A stretch of DNA of 64,000 nt from Phaeodactylum tricornutum CCAP 1055/1 (Eukaryota; Bacillariophyta; Bacillariophyceae; Surirellales; Neidiaceae). The position numbers and the translations under genes were made by a program. Location of the stretch: NCBI RefSeq assembly GCF_000150955.2, contig NC_011676.1, positions 640,419 to 704,418 of the forward strand. The letters are read 5' to 3'. Below the pieces are notes generated by a model. The model was not told the DNA's origin. It saw nothing but the letters and a program-made list of their open reading frames with translations, and did not search any database. Of the stretch, positions 41,484 to 52,800 are shown in pieces; positions within the stretch are counted from its first letter, which is position 1; each line of letters opens with the position of its first letter.

Positions 41484-42271
41484 GGTGACACAGTGCTGTT
41501 GGTGGTACTAGAAACGGACGGGTTCGTCGTAACACACGAACGTGAGTCGGTAGAAATGTAATAATTTTGTGCGGAAGAATGGAAAAGGGTATCTTTCTGG
41601 AAAGGTGGGACCCGACACATTTTGACACCTGTCGTGTCGTAGAGTTCGTCCCGGAGAGAGGGTTTGCGAAGACCGAGGAAACTTGGCCCTTCCTCTCCAA
41701 CGGACTCGACTATGAGTTGCATTCCACATTCCTTACCTCCAGCCTACGTCACTCCCGAACGCACTCCAATGACTGGTAGTGGCAATTCGAAACTTTCCAC
41801 GCACGCGCCGGCCATTTTTGGCGAACGGCAAGTCGCAGGACAAAAAGGAAGTCACCGTACTTGGAAGTAACTCGAGTAACGTGCCGCACCGCGTACGGCC
41901 ACGCCAACTCCCCCAGCAAAGACCGCGCGCTACGGCGTCTCTGGGTTTTGGCTGCCAGTGACGGCTGTCGTTCCGTGTGCGGGTGGGTGGGGTAACAACC
42001 GCTCCAGATACAACCGTTCCTCACCTCAGGATATACTAGGGTATCATCCATTGACCGTGATTTCGTCACCGTCCCTTCTCTCTGTGGCATTACTGCTCGT
42101 CCAGCACACACGGGTTTCGTACCGACGGATTAGTCGGAAGAGATTGTCGTTGCGGAGCATTTGTATCCTTGGAGCGTGCGAGAGGTTCGCTTGTAGTGCT
42201 AGTAGTTGTGCTAGTTCGAGAGATTTTCCTCCGCGTGTGTGTAATCCTCGTCTTCTTCGTCCCGTTCGTAC
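41484..42271. other. Divergent intergenic region
   Basis: Between the small repeat protein and the SR protein. Frames on both strands are short or lack protein character; presumably holds both promoters and the SR protein 5' UTR. Confidence 0.5.
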
Positions 42272-43243
42272 ATGTCTTCCCGCGGCTTGGATCCGGACGA
42301 TCCCCGGTCGGGCTTGATTGCGGAGCGCGATCGTTCCCCCGGCACGCGTCGTCGCGGCGGAGACGGCCGTCGCGATCGCCGCCGCGGCAGTCGTTCCTAC
42401 TCGCGTTCTCCCGAAAGCAGCAGCCGCCGTCGTCCCCGTTCGCGCAGTCGTTCCCGCAGTCGCAGTCCCGGCGCTCCGTCCCGTCGTTCCTACCGGGACC
42501 GCAGCTACAGTCCGTCGCCTCCCGGGCCGCGTCGCAGCGGCTACCGGGACGATCGCTACCGGCGTGGCGGGCCGCCGCCTCCCCCCAGTCGGTACGGCGG
42601 ACCGCCGCCGCACGACGACTACCGTTACCGCGAACACGGACCCCCACCTGATGAGTACCGTTACCGCGAACACGGACCGCCGCCCTTCCAGCGACCACCG
42701 CATGGACGGGGACCGCCCTACGGTGGTGGACCGCCACCGCCCGGACGCGGCGGTGGGGGGGATCGTCGCGTGCGCCGCGACGATGGTCCTCCCGGAGTGT
42801 CGCTCCTCATCCGGAACGTGGCGCCCGATATTCAGTCGCAAGATTTGCTTACCGCTTTTGGGCGGATTGGGGAAGTCCGGGACGTTTATATTCCCAGAGA
42901 CTTTCATTCGCAGCAGCCCAAGGGATTCGCTTTTATCGAATACGCCACGGCGGAACAGGCCCGAGAAGCCCGCGACGAAATGGATCGTTTCGTGGTACGA
43001 GGCAGGGAATTGGAGGTCGTCTTTGCGCAAGAACGCCGTAAGACCCCCACGGAAATGCGGGGACGTGTCGTCAACGAGCAAAACCGCGACGGAAGCGGTG
43101 ATGCCGATCGCCGTGCTCGCGGGTCGGAACGATCCAGCTCGTTCGAACGTCACAAACAGCAACAAGGAGTAAGTGCTGTTGGTAATGGTGCTGGAAAGCG
43201 AGAAGATCGTCGGGAAGAATCGCCTACCCGCAAGGATACCTGA
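42272..43243 (+). CDS. SR-type splicing factor with one RRM
   Basis: A 323-residue protein. Residues about 1-170 are rich in Arg, Ser, Pro and Gly (RSRSRSRSRSPGAPSRRS) with Tyr-rich repeats, an RS-like domain placed at the N-terminus. Residues about 176-255 form an RRM: SLLIRNVAPDIQSQDLLTAF holds RNP2 and KGFAFIEYATAEQA RNP1. The C-terminus is charged. RS plus RRM proteins bind exonic enhancers and recruit the spliceosome; the layout is closest to SC35-like (SCL) and SRSF10-type factors, except that the RS stretch precedes the RRM. Inside the N-terminal part a 36-bp unit is repeated in tandem near 42620-42690, giving RYREHGPPPDE-like repeats. Long antisense frames here are artefacts of the biased codon use. 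Confidence 0.88.
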   Translation: MSSRGLDPDDPRSGLIAERDRSPGTRRRGGDGRRDRRRGSRSYSRSPESSSRRRPRSRSRSRSRSPGAPSRRSYRDRSYSPSPPGPRRSGYRDDRYRRGGPPPPPSRYGGPPPHDDYRYREHGPPPDEYRYREHGPPPFQRPPHGRGPPYGGGPPPPGRGGGGDRRVRRDDGPPGVSLLIRNVAPDIQSQDLLTAFGRIGEVRDVYIPRDFHSQQPKGFAFIEYATAEQAREARDEMDRFVVRGRELEVVFAQERRKTPTEMRGRVVNEQNRDGSGDADRRARGSERSSSFERHKQQQGVSAVGNGAGKREDRREESPTRKDT

Positions 43244-43960
43244 TTGTGCGACGGAACCATGAGGAAAAAAGGCGGAGTACAAGAGGAGTTGAAGAAACGG
43301 GCAAGGAAGCAACACAAGGAGGACAGATTCTATATGGTACATGTGATTCTATCCAGAGTGTATGCCAAGAGTCGTGATTGTGCGAATGTTTGTGTTGACT
43401 CGCACTAGACACTGTAGGAAAGGTACACGATCTTTTAGTCGTAATTTAATATTGAAGGAGATATATTTCAAGATCAAGGTCACTCTGAAGATTCTTTTAT
43501 GTTGTTGCTACACAAGGGATCATGGAGAAGGCGAAGACCAAGATATTCCCAAGCTTGCAACTTCTTATTTTCCAGTAGGTTTTTGTATACGGTGCGGCAT
43601 GGCCAAGCAGCAGCAACGGCAAATTTAGAATAGTCTCTCCCAAGGACCAGCGCCTGTGTGGGTACAGGGGGATGACGACACACAACCCGGCCCAGTTGCG
43701 GTGGTATGTTCGATGTCTTTCAGACGACGACAACGTGGATCAAACAACACGCACGGACTTGGTCGGCGCCCTCCCGACGGTACGGTAGAGAAACTCCAAA
43801 ATCGTGTTGTCGTACGCAGTATTTCTTCGCCAAAAAAGTTAACAATTCACCGTGTTTGGACCATTGATAACTCTCGGTAGCAGACTGTAAATCCCGCAAA
43901 TGTGGTGCATTGCAACAAATTTGCAAATTTTGGAACCCATCGGTGACATCGCTCCAGTAG
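43244..43960. other. Intergenic, 3' flank of SR gene
   Basis: No supported gene on either strand up to the transposon target-site duplication. Confidence 0.5.
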
Positions 43961-43969
43961 GTTAATTTT
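43961..43969 (+). repeat. Left target-site duplication
   Basis: GTTAATTTT, identical to 45007-45015 at the other end of the element. Confidence 0.9.
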
Positions 43970-44166
43970 GAGGAAATTCACTAAAGGGGATGGAAAAAGG
44001 TGAAAACTCCCTTAAAGGGGACAGAACGTGTTCACTCTAAGTAGCATTATTTGGCGCTCAAACATTGTTATGTATTCAAACTATTTAAAGTTAACAACAA
44101 AATTTTAACCTTGATGCCGACGTTTCCCGCCACGATGTTTATCGCATGGTCTCCGATGAGAGTGAG
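43970..44166 (+). repeat. Left terminal inverted repeat of MULE
   Basis: Begins GAGGAAATTCACTAAAGGGG; inverted copy at 44810-45006. Confidence 0.93.
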
Positions 44167-44809
44167 AACAGGGCAACCCACCTGCCATCGCAAAGAAATT
44201 CACGTTTGTTACGGTAGCAAACCTCGTTGGGGACTTCGGGCGACAATCTGGAAGGCTGCAACGGCAGCGACTCTCTGGATTAGTTGGTCCTGGACCGTCG
44301 AAGGAGTCGTAACGGAAACGTTTTCATTGTAGGGCTTTCCAAACAATGCACTCTGAGCATGATGATAGCCGATGGGCATCCCAGGGTGGCACCCCACCCT
44401 CCACACGTTGCGGTAGACTATAAATCACCGATGACCCGTTACGCCGGGTTTCGTCCACCTCCCGTCGCGTTTCCGAAGAGCCACCCCTCATCCCCCCAAC
44501 GTTGACGTTCACGGCACTGGTCAGATGCACTTTGCTCCGCAGACAGTCTGCGTGTTGGATGAGAAAGCAGTCCCAACATGACAAGCATTCACGGGCACAC
44601 GTCAATGCCGAGGTTACGTTTTATTTGTACGATCCCCATCGAATTTTGGAAGGGATCGTCGACCCCTCCGAGTCTTCGACGACCGCCACAACGTCGTTCG
44701 ATCTCCAGCAATCGCGCCGTCGTCCGAATGCGAGGTACGTTGATTGTTCAGCATCCCAAGCGGTGGGTGGCACTTTTTACCAACGACGAAGACGAGTACG
44801 ATCGCATAT

Positions 44810-45006
44810 CTCACTCTCATCGGAGACCATGCGATAAACATCGTGGCGGGAAACGTCGGCATCAAGGTTAAAATTTTGTTGTTTACTTTAAATAGTTTGA
44901 ATACATAACAATGTTTGAGCTCCAAATGATGCTACTTAGAGTGAACACGTTCTGTCCCCTTTAAGGGAGTTTTCACCTTTTTCCATCCCCTTTAGTGAAT
45001 TTCCTC
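44810..45006 (-). repeat. Right terminal inverted repeat of MULE
   Basis: Ends CCCCTTTAGTGAATTTCCTC; inverted copy of 43970-44166 with about three differences. Confidence 0.93.
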
Positions 45007-45015
45007 GTTAATTTT
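45007..45015 (+). repeat. Right target-site duplication
   Basis: GTTAATTTT, matching 43961-43969. Confidence 0.9.
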
Positions 45016-45035
45016 CGTACGCTTTTTCCTCATAG

Positions 45036-45044
45036 TCACAGTCA
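45036..45044 (+). promoter_or_regulatory. Initiator-like motif TCACAGTCA upstream of CPF1
   Basis: Exact copy 21 bp after the MULE target-site duplication and 337 bp before the cryptochrome start codon. If it is the transcription start element, the transposon lies directly against the core promoter. Confidence 0.4.
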
Positions 45045-45380
45045 GCCCAATCCAGGATTTATGGATGTCTGACTCATTATTTTGAATGTTTTTCGTTTCC
45101 CAGCTTTTAATCTATCGCTATCGTGGAAAAACGAAAATATCAAGCGAATTCGCAATCGCTCTGTTGGGAACGAGCTGTTCATCTCTATGCAAGTGACAGC
45201 CTATCAGACGAAAAGCGCAAAACGGAGATGCGCTCGGAAGAAAGCCACTACTCACCGTATATCAATTCTTCCTAGCGTGTTTCCAAGCTGATTGCTCCAC
45301 TTTTCCAACTATTGCTCTTGTCGGCCCCATCCCCGTTCCGTCGTTATCAAATTCGCAGGTTCGCCGCCACTGTGCTCGGG

Positions 45381-47385
45381 ATGGCTAAATCGGAAGAGAA
45401 AAAACACGACGTTGCCATCCATTGGTTCCGCAATGGTCTCCGCTTCCACGACAACCCTTGTTTGCTGGATGCGTGCCAAAAATCCGAATCACTCCTTCCG
45501 ATTTACGTAGTCGACCCTGAATTTCCCTTCGCGCAAACTGCTGGGTGCCGCGCCGGTACAATTCGTGCCAATTTCTTACTCGAATCGATAAACGAAGTCG
45601 ACGAAAAACTCCGGAAAATGGGTAGTCAGCTCGTCGTTGTTCTCGGGAAGAGTCACGAAGTCTTACCCGAAATTGTCGCCACCACACAGGCTAAGGCATT
45701 GTTCTATGAACAAGAAGCAGCCGCTCCTGTGCGAGAGCAAGACGCCGAGACGATCCAAGCCATCAAGAATCGTTTGAAAAGGGACGGTAAAAATTACGAG
45801 TGCAAATTTGAAGCCTATGCAACGCATACGCTTCATCCCATGGAACGGTATTTAGCGCAGTGCAAAGACCATACGGCACCGTCGACGTATGGAAGTTTTA
45901 CGAAGATTTTCAACAAAATGAGTGTTGCGAAAGAAGTGAACGAAGTCAAGGAGGTACCATCGTTGCCAAACAAGTCAGTTAAACTTCTTGAAAAATCGTT
46001 TGCAGAGGCTTTGCGAATGCCTACGTTAAAAGATCTTGGATACGCAGCTGCTGCTGATGATATGAAGAACAGCGGCAAAGGAGGGTATGCTTTTGCAGGG
46101 GGAGAAAACGCCGCAATCGAGCTTCTTGCAAAGAACATGGCGCGCTCGCAGTGGGTAGCAACGTTTGAAAAACCAAAGACAAGCCCAAATGATGCCACAC
46201 GACCAAGCACTACTGCTTTGAGTCCTTGTAAGTCCATTACCATTCATTGTTTAAGCCCCAAGCATGCGCTCACATGATCTAATTCTTCTTCGTCATTGTT
46301 ATTTGTTGGTGGTGCTCAGACGTCAAGCACGGCTGTATATCTCCGCGTCGCTTTTATCATGAGTTGTCGAAGGTGTACTCAAAATACAATAGCAAAGAAA
46401 CATCGAAGCCACCAGTTTCGCTCCATGGACAACTAATGTGGCGCGACTTCAATTATCTGGTCGGATACAGGTATGACTGTTGCTTACACAACATGAAATA
46501 CTCCCTGTATGTATAAACACGATATATACGTAGCTCATCCTTTCTCCTTTCCCCACAGCACTCCAAACTTTGACAAAATGATCGACAATCCTATTGCTCG
46601 ACAAATTCCATGGGACGACGATCCGGATCTTTTGCTAGCCTGGAAGATGTCGAAGACGGGATATCCTTACATCGATGCGATCATGACCCAACTACGGGAA
46701 ACGGGCTGGATTCACCACCTAGCTCGTCATTCCGTTGCTTGCTTCCTCACTCGAGGGGATCTATGGCAAAGCTGGGAAGATGGCGCTACAGTCTTCGAAG
46801 AATATTTGATTGACGCTGATTGGAGCATCAACAACTTCAACTGGCAATGGCTTTCTTGCACTGCCCATTTCTATCAGGTGCGTGTTTACAAATGTCTTTT
46901 GTCTTTTATTCACGTTTTTGCTTTGTCTGACATTTCTTCAAAAACTTCTTGTTCTTCAGTATTTTCGATGCTATTCGCCAATTGCTTTCGGTAAAAAGAC
47001 GGACCCGTAAGATTTACTGTCCCTCGTTAGCACACGAATATTCGGTTTTGGTTTATTTCCTTTTTTCTCACTGAGTGTTGTTATGTCCGCTTTCAGAAAT
47101 GGCGATTACATTCGCAAATGGTTGCCTCAGTTCAAGGACATGCCAGCAAAGTATATCTACGAACCTTGGGAAGCTCCCATTGAACTTCAAAAGAAAGTTG
47201 GGGTGATTGTCGGTGAAAACTACCCTCATCCAATTGTTGACCACAAGTTGGTCAGTAAAAACAATATGTCACGGATGAAGGAAGCGTACGATGCACAGAA
47301 GAATCGGGAGCCTATGCCAGCCAACGAATCGCATAGTAGCGGTTTGAATCGTGATACTTCACCAAAGCGACAACGTCGCAACTAA
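45381..47385 (+). CDS. CPF1: Cryptochrome/photolyase family protein 1 (animal-type/6-4 photolyase class)
   Basis: Five exons: 45381-46227, 46320-46470, 46559-46877, 46960-47006 and 47097-47385; all four introns have GT..AG ends and keep frame, giving 550 residues. The start [20 protein letters not shown] leads into the photolyase antenna domain ([20 protein letters not shown]). The FAD-binding half carries [71 protein letters not shown] and [20 protein letters not shown], all closest to animal cryptochromes and (6-4) photolyases. Phaeodactylum CPF1, as I recall, both repairs (6-4) photoproducts and acts in blue-light transcription control; this gene fits it in length and sequence type. The FAD-domain residues that bind flavin look intact. 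A recent transposon lies just upstream. Confidence 0.95.
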
Positions 47386-47966
47386 CAGAAAGTGCAAAGA
47401 ATCGTTTTTTTATAACAAATGGGATTCATAACCGACCATCGTTCTTCATCTCTCAGTCAATTCTCCGACCGATGCAGTTGGTGTTGGAAGGCCATTTTAA
47501 TCCCTTTCGGTCGTTCGTGTCTTGTGTTCCTTGTTCAGAAATCGTTTCAATATATTTCTTTGGCCTCGAAATCTTGTAGAACTTTATGACAAACGTTTCT
47601 AAGTAAATTTCACTGGTCGTAAAAGGTACATAAAAGAAAATGACTTTCTGAATAGTTACTAATTATATTTTTGCTTTGATGGTATCTTTTCTGTATATCG
47701 TTTGAAATGCCCTAATACCTTTTCCGAGAAGAAATTGGGTGTCAGAAAGAAAGCGACTTAATCAGAAGATTTCTTTCACGACACAGAGTGCATGGATACA
47801 AAAGCTGGAAACCACGGCAGCAGGAGAAGTGCTTTTTCCTTTCATCACGTACTTTCCTAGTGCTAAATCGGTCACCGCTTATCGAATCGTCAGAGATTGC
47901 CTGCACCCAGCAACTCTTACCGACGCAAAGAAAGAAAAATTTCTCCGAAAAGAACTGCTTTGCACC
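47386..47966. other. Intergenic, upstream of heat shock factor
   Basis: AT-rich at 47560-47700. The HSF frame is open upstream to 47739 but without an ATG, so this part is taken as leader. No other gene seen. Confidence 0.5.
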
Positions 47967-49261
47967 ATGAGCGACGAACTGAGCGCGATCGCCACCCTCT
48001 TGGGTTTGAACGCAGGGATGGCAAACGAAGAGAGTGAAAGTAGTCCCAGCGAACATCGCTTGAGCACAAACAGTTTTAAGGGAGTGGCAAGAACCCCTTC
48101 GATGGATTCAGCCATACGAGTTTCGATTGAGAACTTGAAGTCGCGAGAGGCTGAGGCCAAACGGAAGAGACCTCCATCGCTCTCCGACGACCTACTCTTG
48201 CAGAAGAAAAAGAGACGCACTAAAGGCGACGTCATGGCCCATACGTATCCTGTCCTGCCTCGCGTTGTTCAAGTCTGCAAGCTCCCGAAAACCCACGTTG
48301 ACCAGTACGTATAGATACTTGAAGCACCAGCGGACCTACCGGCCTTCTCTATCTAGTGAAATCTCACATCCAACTCGTCGCACTACCTTTTCGTTACAGC
48401 TCGTATAGAGACTTTTCGTCCGTGCCCCCGGAAGCCGGATATGACAATCCAGCTAGCGTTGAAGAAATGACTTTCGCTTGCAAACTCCATGCAATGTTGA
48501 TGAATCCGGAATGCCAGGGCATTATAAACTGGTTACCTCATGGACGCGCCTTTCGAATCCTAGTCCCTAAGAAGATGGAGCAAGACAAGATTCTCATGCG
48601 TTACTTTGGTCACAATCGTTACTCGTCGTTCTTGAGCCAGCTCAAGAACTATGGTCTGAAGATGATTACACGAGGCAAAGATCGCAACTGCTTCTATCAC
48701 GAGTGCATGCTAAGGGGTCTCCCTCATCTCACTAAATACATGCCCAAGTTCAGAGACGGCCGACGCCTTCTTCCTGATCCAGCCAACGAGCCTGATTTTT
48801 ACACCATCAGTACGCTCTGGCCTGTCCCGGAAAAGAATCCCGAACCTCCTCAACCAGTACTTTCATCACTTTTACCTACTATGGATGCGACGTCAAGTGT
48901 AACTGTACTACGAACGCTGTTGCAATCGCACGGGAATCATCCTCAACCGCAAAGAGTTGCGGATCTCACGACTTTGGACTCCACCTTGCTCAGCTTGGGA
49001 GTTTTACATCAACAACGCGAACAACAAAGCGCTCAACGCATCTTAGAGAATTCTGTGCTCAACAGAGCCTTACTTCAAACTGGACAGGATACTCGTCAGT
49101 TGCAATTGGCCGCGCTTTTACATTTGCCGCCGCCGCCCTTCGTTGCTTCTATGACATCTCAAGAGCCGACGATTCTGAGCCTTGTTCAAGGATCTGGATT
49201 GCAACTAAACAATGACACAATTTCGGCTTTGATTCGAGCCACATTGAGCGGTTTAAGATAG
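47967..49261 (+). CDS. Heat shock factor (HSF-type DNA-binding domain) transcription factor
   Basis: Two exons, 47967-48304 and 48400-49261, joined over a 95-nt intron (GTACGT..GTTACAG); 399 residues. The start is the first in-frame ATG (MSDELSAIATLLGLNAG). A basic region (KRKRPPSLSDDLLLQKKKRR) looks like a nuclear localisation signal. The HSF winged helix is at about residues 115-215: TFACKLHAMLMNPECQGIIN, WLPHGRAFRILVPKKMEQDK, YFGHNRYSSFLSQLKNYGLK. The family normally reads SFVRQLNMYGF at the recognition helix; here it is SFLSQLKNYGLK, the usual diatom variation. The rest is Leu/Gln-rich without a clear trimerisation coiled coil. Diatoms have a large expanded HSF family, so a specific heat role cannot be assumed. 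Confidence 0.92.
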
Positions 49262-49843
49262 ACTGCTCTTCCAGTAGTGCTTTGATTCATTTACATATTG
49301 CGGAATCTGACGTGTCTGCTGCCTATTCTGTTTAACTTTAAACGTTAGATTTCCTGGCTCTCGAAGTAGCTTATTCCGTATTTTCCGTGTAAAGTAGACT
49401 GCGAATCCAGCTAGGAGATGTTGAGAGCTGTAGAGCTACTTGAGCAGGACGTAGATGCCTCTAGAACTGGAGCAATAGAGAAATGTACCTCGTCGATAGC
49501 ATTAATAAAAACAACAAAGGAACGAGCCACAATCATTGGGGGGCATTTCAAACTAGAGGAATGGGAAGTAACATATGTAGTTCACAGTAAGCATCTGTGA
49601 TGCAGCGACTGGCAGTCTTGGCAATACTTATCAACACACGTTTGGAGGGATTTCCTTGACAAGGGGAGGGGTCTTGAGTGTCCACGGCACATCGTTGGAC
49701 AAAAACGATACGGAAGCTTTCCTAAATTCATACCGAACATCAACTATCCATCGACCCATTCTATCTAGTGCTTCCTCACGCGCTCTGTGTGCGCACGTCC
49801 CACAACGATGCATTAATGTAAGCAGTGTTCAAGGGAAGGAGTA
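49262..49843. other. Intergenic, upstream of FAN1
   Basis: No supported gene. A one-mismatch copy of the recurrent motif (TCACAGTAA, 49582-49590) lies about 250 nt before the FAN1 start in sense orientation. Confidence 0.5.
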
Positions 49844-52800
49844 ATGGCTTCAATAGAGGCATTGGCTTCTTCGCCGCTTGTATGGGTGACCGTAGGAAAA
49901 ACAGAGCATGCAGCATTTCTCCTCAAGACTGGCTCGAAAGGCGCGTTCGTCAAGTGGGCATCCACTCTAGAAACGGACTGGGTACCGGAGAATCAAGTGC
50001 AGTATTCTTTGACGCCGCGAAGTCGGCGACCGCCTATCGAACCCGCTTCATGCAGCTTTTCGTCACCAAACAAGAAGCGTGGGAAAATTGAAAAGGTTAC
50101 CAAGCCAAAACCTGATGCCAACCCATCGATGTGCGCTCACGATGAACTACAAAGCAACATTTCCAGAACCTATTCCCATGGAGTAGAGAATTTACTCCTT
50201 CTGAAATCGTCGATCCGTCGCGCTACTACGGAAGCGAAAATCCCAAACGATGCGATACTCTCGATTCGTACTTCTTGCACAAGTGCAACAGCAATTGAAG
50301 TAGCGCACAATGAGGTGACTGTTAAAGATTCCACTGACCCTGCAAAGGAACCACAATACATTTCTCCACGATCCTTGCCGATTGCGCTCAGTCTTCTAGA
50401 CCCGCCGTGTCTTTGCCCTTCCGATAGTAGTCAGCCATCAGCACTCGATGTTGAGACGCTGGACGAAAACTTCACGCTGGCTGAAATCAAAACTTTGCGC
50501 TCATCTTCTTCTTTGATTTCTCAAAACGGCCTAATGGACGAAACTGCTCTTATCAATGACAATGGCCCGGCTTTGGGCGAGGAAGAGACTGTCACGCCAA
50601 TCGATGCGTTCGCTACAGAATACTCTTTATGGAACTCCGCGTATCTCCAGAATTTGGCCGAAATTTGCCATACAATTCAGAACGACTTACGTTGGAGGGT
50701 GGGAAAAAGTAGGCAGCCTTTATTTCGATGGGAAAATGGGGACGATCTCAGATCTATTACAGCGCTGGCTAGACGCTTTCGGCCGATTCCTAGACAGACA
50801 TCCAACTCCCCTTGCAAATGTGAAATTTGTCGTAAGGAAACAAGAAGTAACGGTGCCATCTTAAAAGCACGGACGACAATCCAGCCGTCCGAAGGCGCAT
50901 CAAAAGCCAGCGATGCGCCACCGGAAGATGACGACCAATGTCGAGCGCTGTATCTTTATTGTCGGTTGTTTTATCGAAAAGGTCCTTGGTTTCGCTTGGA
51001 TGACATGTTTGCCAAATATTATGCTCCAAAACAGCGACTTGGCTCCGCGCTTGACGGAAATGACTCAGCTGCAGAAACGGAGATTGCAGCCAAGGAGAAT
51101 TTTTTTAATCGCTCTCGAGGAGCCAAGATATCAAAAAGCCGCAAGTGTGACACTGTTGACGAAATACTTTTTCAAAAGCACACCGATGCGATCCAGAAAC
51201 TTCTTTCAGATGTCGTGCTGCTCCTTCGCAACGGTCTTATACGGTCATTCAACGATGAGGAAGAATGTGGTAGGACAGTTGGTGTTGGCGTCCTCAATGC
51301 CGATGAACGTCTAAAAGTACTGAGCAAGCTTGGTGGCGGCAAGAAGCGACTAAGCAAGAAAGAGCATACGGGGGTACGACAGGATGCCAACGAAATATGG
51401 AAACAAATGAGCACGCAACGATCAATGGCATCTACAAGCTCTGCGAAAGAAGTTTCAGCAAATTCGCTATTGCCAGTACGTCGACATGTTAGGACCATTG
51501 TACTCGAGAAGCTTTACCAATCATCTATCATGGCTTGTACAAAGGCGGAATATTTGCCGCAACATGTCTTTGCTAAATTCAAGGAGAAGCTACAATCAGC
51601 TGTGAATGACCTGGTACAGAAATTACTCTCCATAAAGGGTTCGGACGGGTTCTGCTTCCGGCCGCGTGAGGAACCGACACGAACTCTTCGGCGGGCCGTT
51701 CGATTGTATCTTTGTGCAACATCAGGTCCCGGTGAAATGAGAAGCGATGGGTACAACGGTTGGAAGAGTCTTGTTGACACCGATGCTCAGACTCCTTTTG
51801 CTCGAATGATACCAATCCCAGGACTACATACGTGGAATAGTATTGTCTATCCAGGACTCGCCTATCGATTTGGTTTAGCTTCTTTCTGTCTCATGGACGC
51901 GTTTGCTCCTTTGCCAATATCTCAGGGTACCCTTGATGACACAAGCAAAAGAAATGTGTTTGCTAGCATCTCGCATTTTAAGGCTTGGGAGGTCTGTGCA
52001 GAGCTTAGAGCGCATGCTGACTATCTATTGGAGCTGAATGAAATGTTGCGCTATGAGAAACGTCGACCAGAAAGGACCGCAGTGCACGCGTCCAACAATG
52101 ATAGCGTCGACAGTCTTAGCGTGCTGACAGGCTCAGGCAGACAGGCGCTTTTGGTCGATATTTTGTCTTGCATGAGTGTAGGTTCTCAGCAGAAGCACTC
52201 ATTGATAAACACCATGGAACGGGACATAGAAAGTCTTTCGTCGTCTTTCGAAACAGAATGTGAATCAGTTCTAGGTTGTATAGCAATGCTAGCATTTGAG
52301 GTACTTAAGCTTCGCAACGAAACAATTCCTGATGAGGAATACTTAAAGCTTTCTGATCGTCCTTGGCTGCGCCACTTGTGGTGGGAAGGTTGCTTGGCGT
52401 ATATTTTATGGGACGTCATCCCGATTTTTGAGCGTAGAGGACTGTATGTACTTTCCGTTCGATTTTTGGAAGTACTTCTGTTCGGGCGCGTTTCTGAAAA
52501 AGCTTCTGGGCCTGACGCCTTCTCTGTACCAAGAGTTGACCAAGCTACGCGCTTGTCACCATTGTTGCTTTCGCGGCGAGCCAGGGGTAAAGCATTCGAC
52601 AGAATTATCATCGATTTGAACCACATACTTCGAAAGAGAGCGAAAGAGAAGCAAGTCAAAGAAAATATGAAGCCTCCGCCAATCGACAAATCATGGTTGA
52701 CGGAGTTCTGTGTCGCAGCTGTAAAACGTGTTGCCCCATTGGGTTCGATTGGCTTTGCTGCCATCAGAGGGCTTGCTAAACGCTTACAAAGGCCTTTGTC

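Larger units (their letters stand above)
43970..45006. mobile_element. Mutator-like (MULE) non-autonomous element
   Basis: A 1037-bp element with 197-bp terminal inverted repeats (43970-44166 and 44810-45006) that differ at only about three positions. It is flanked by a perfect 9-bp direct duplication (GTTAATTTT). Long TIRs with a 9-bp target duplication are the hallmark of Mutator-like elements. The 643-bp interior has no transposase frame, so it depends on an autonomous relative. The near-identity of the arms and the intact duplication point to a recent insertion. The interior looks like ordinary gene-like DNA rather than AT-rich filler, so a captured host fragment (Pack-MULE) is possible. 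It sits about 370 bp upstream of the cryptochrome start codon. Confidence 0.93.

Noticed and set aside
40968-41561. 197-codon plus-strand frame
   Set aside because: Overlaps the minus-strand VGEEL repeat protein, which has internal repeat structure; this frame has none.
42044-43342. 432-codon antisense frame opposite the SR protein
   Set aside because: Compositional artefact: GC-rich biased codons leave the antisense frame open; the RRM is on the plus strand.
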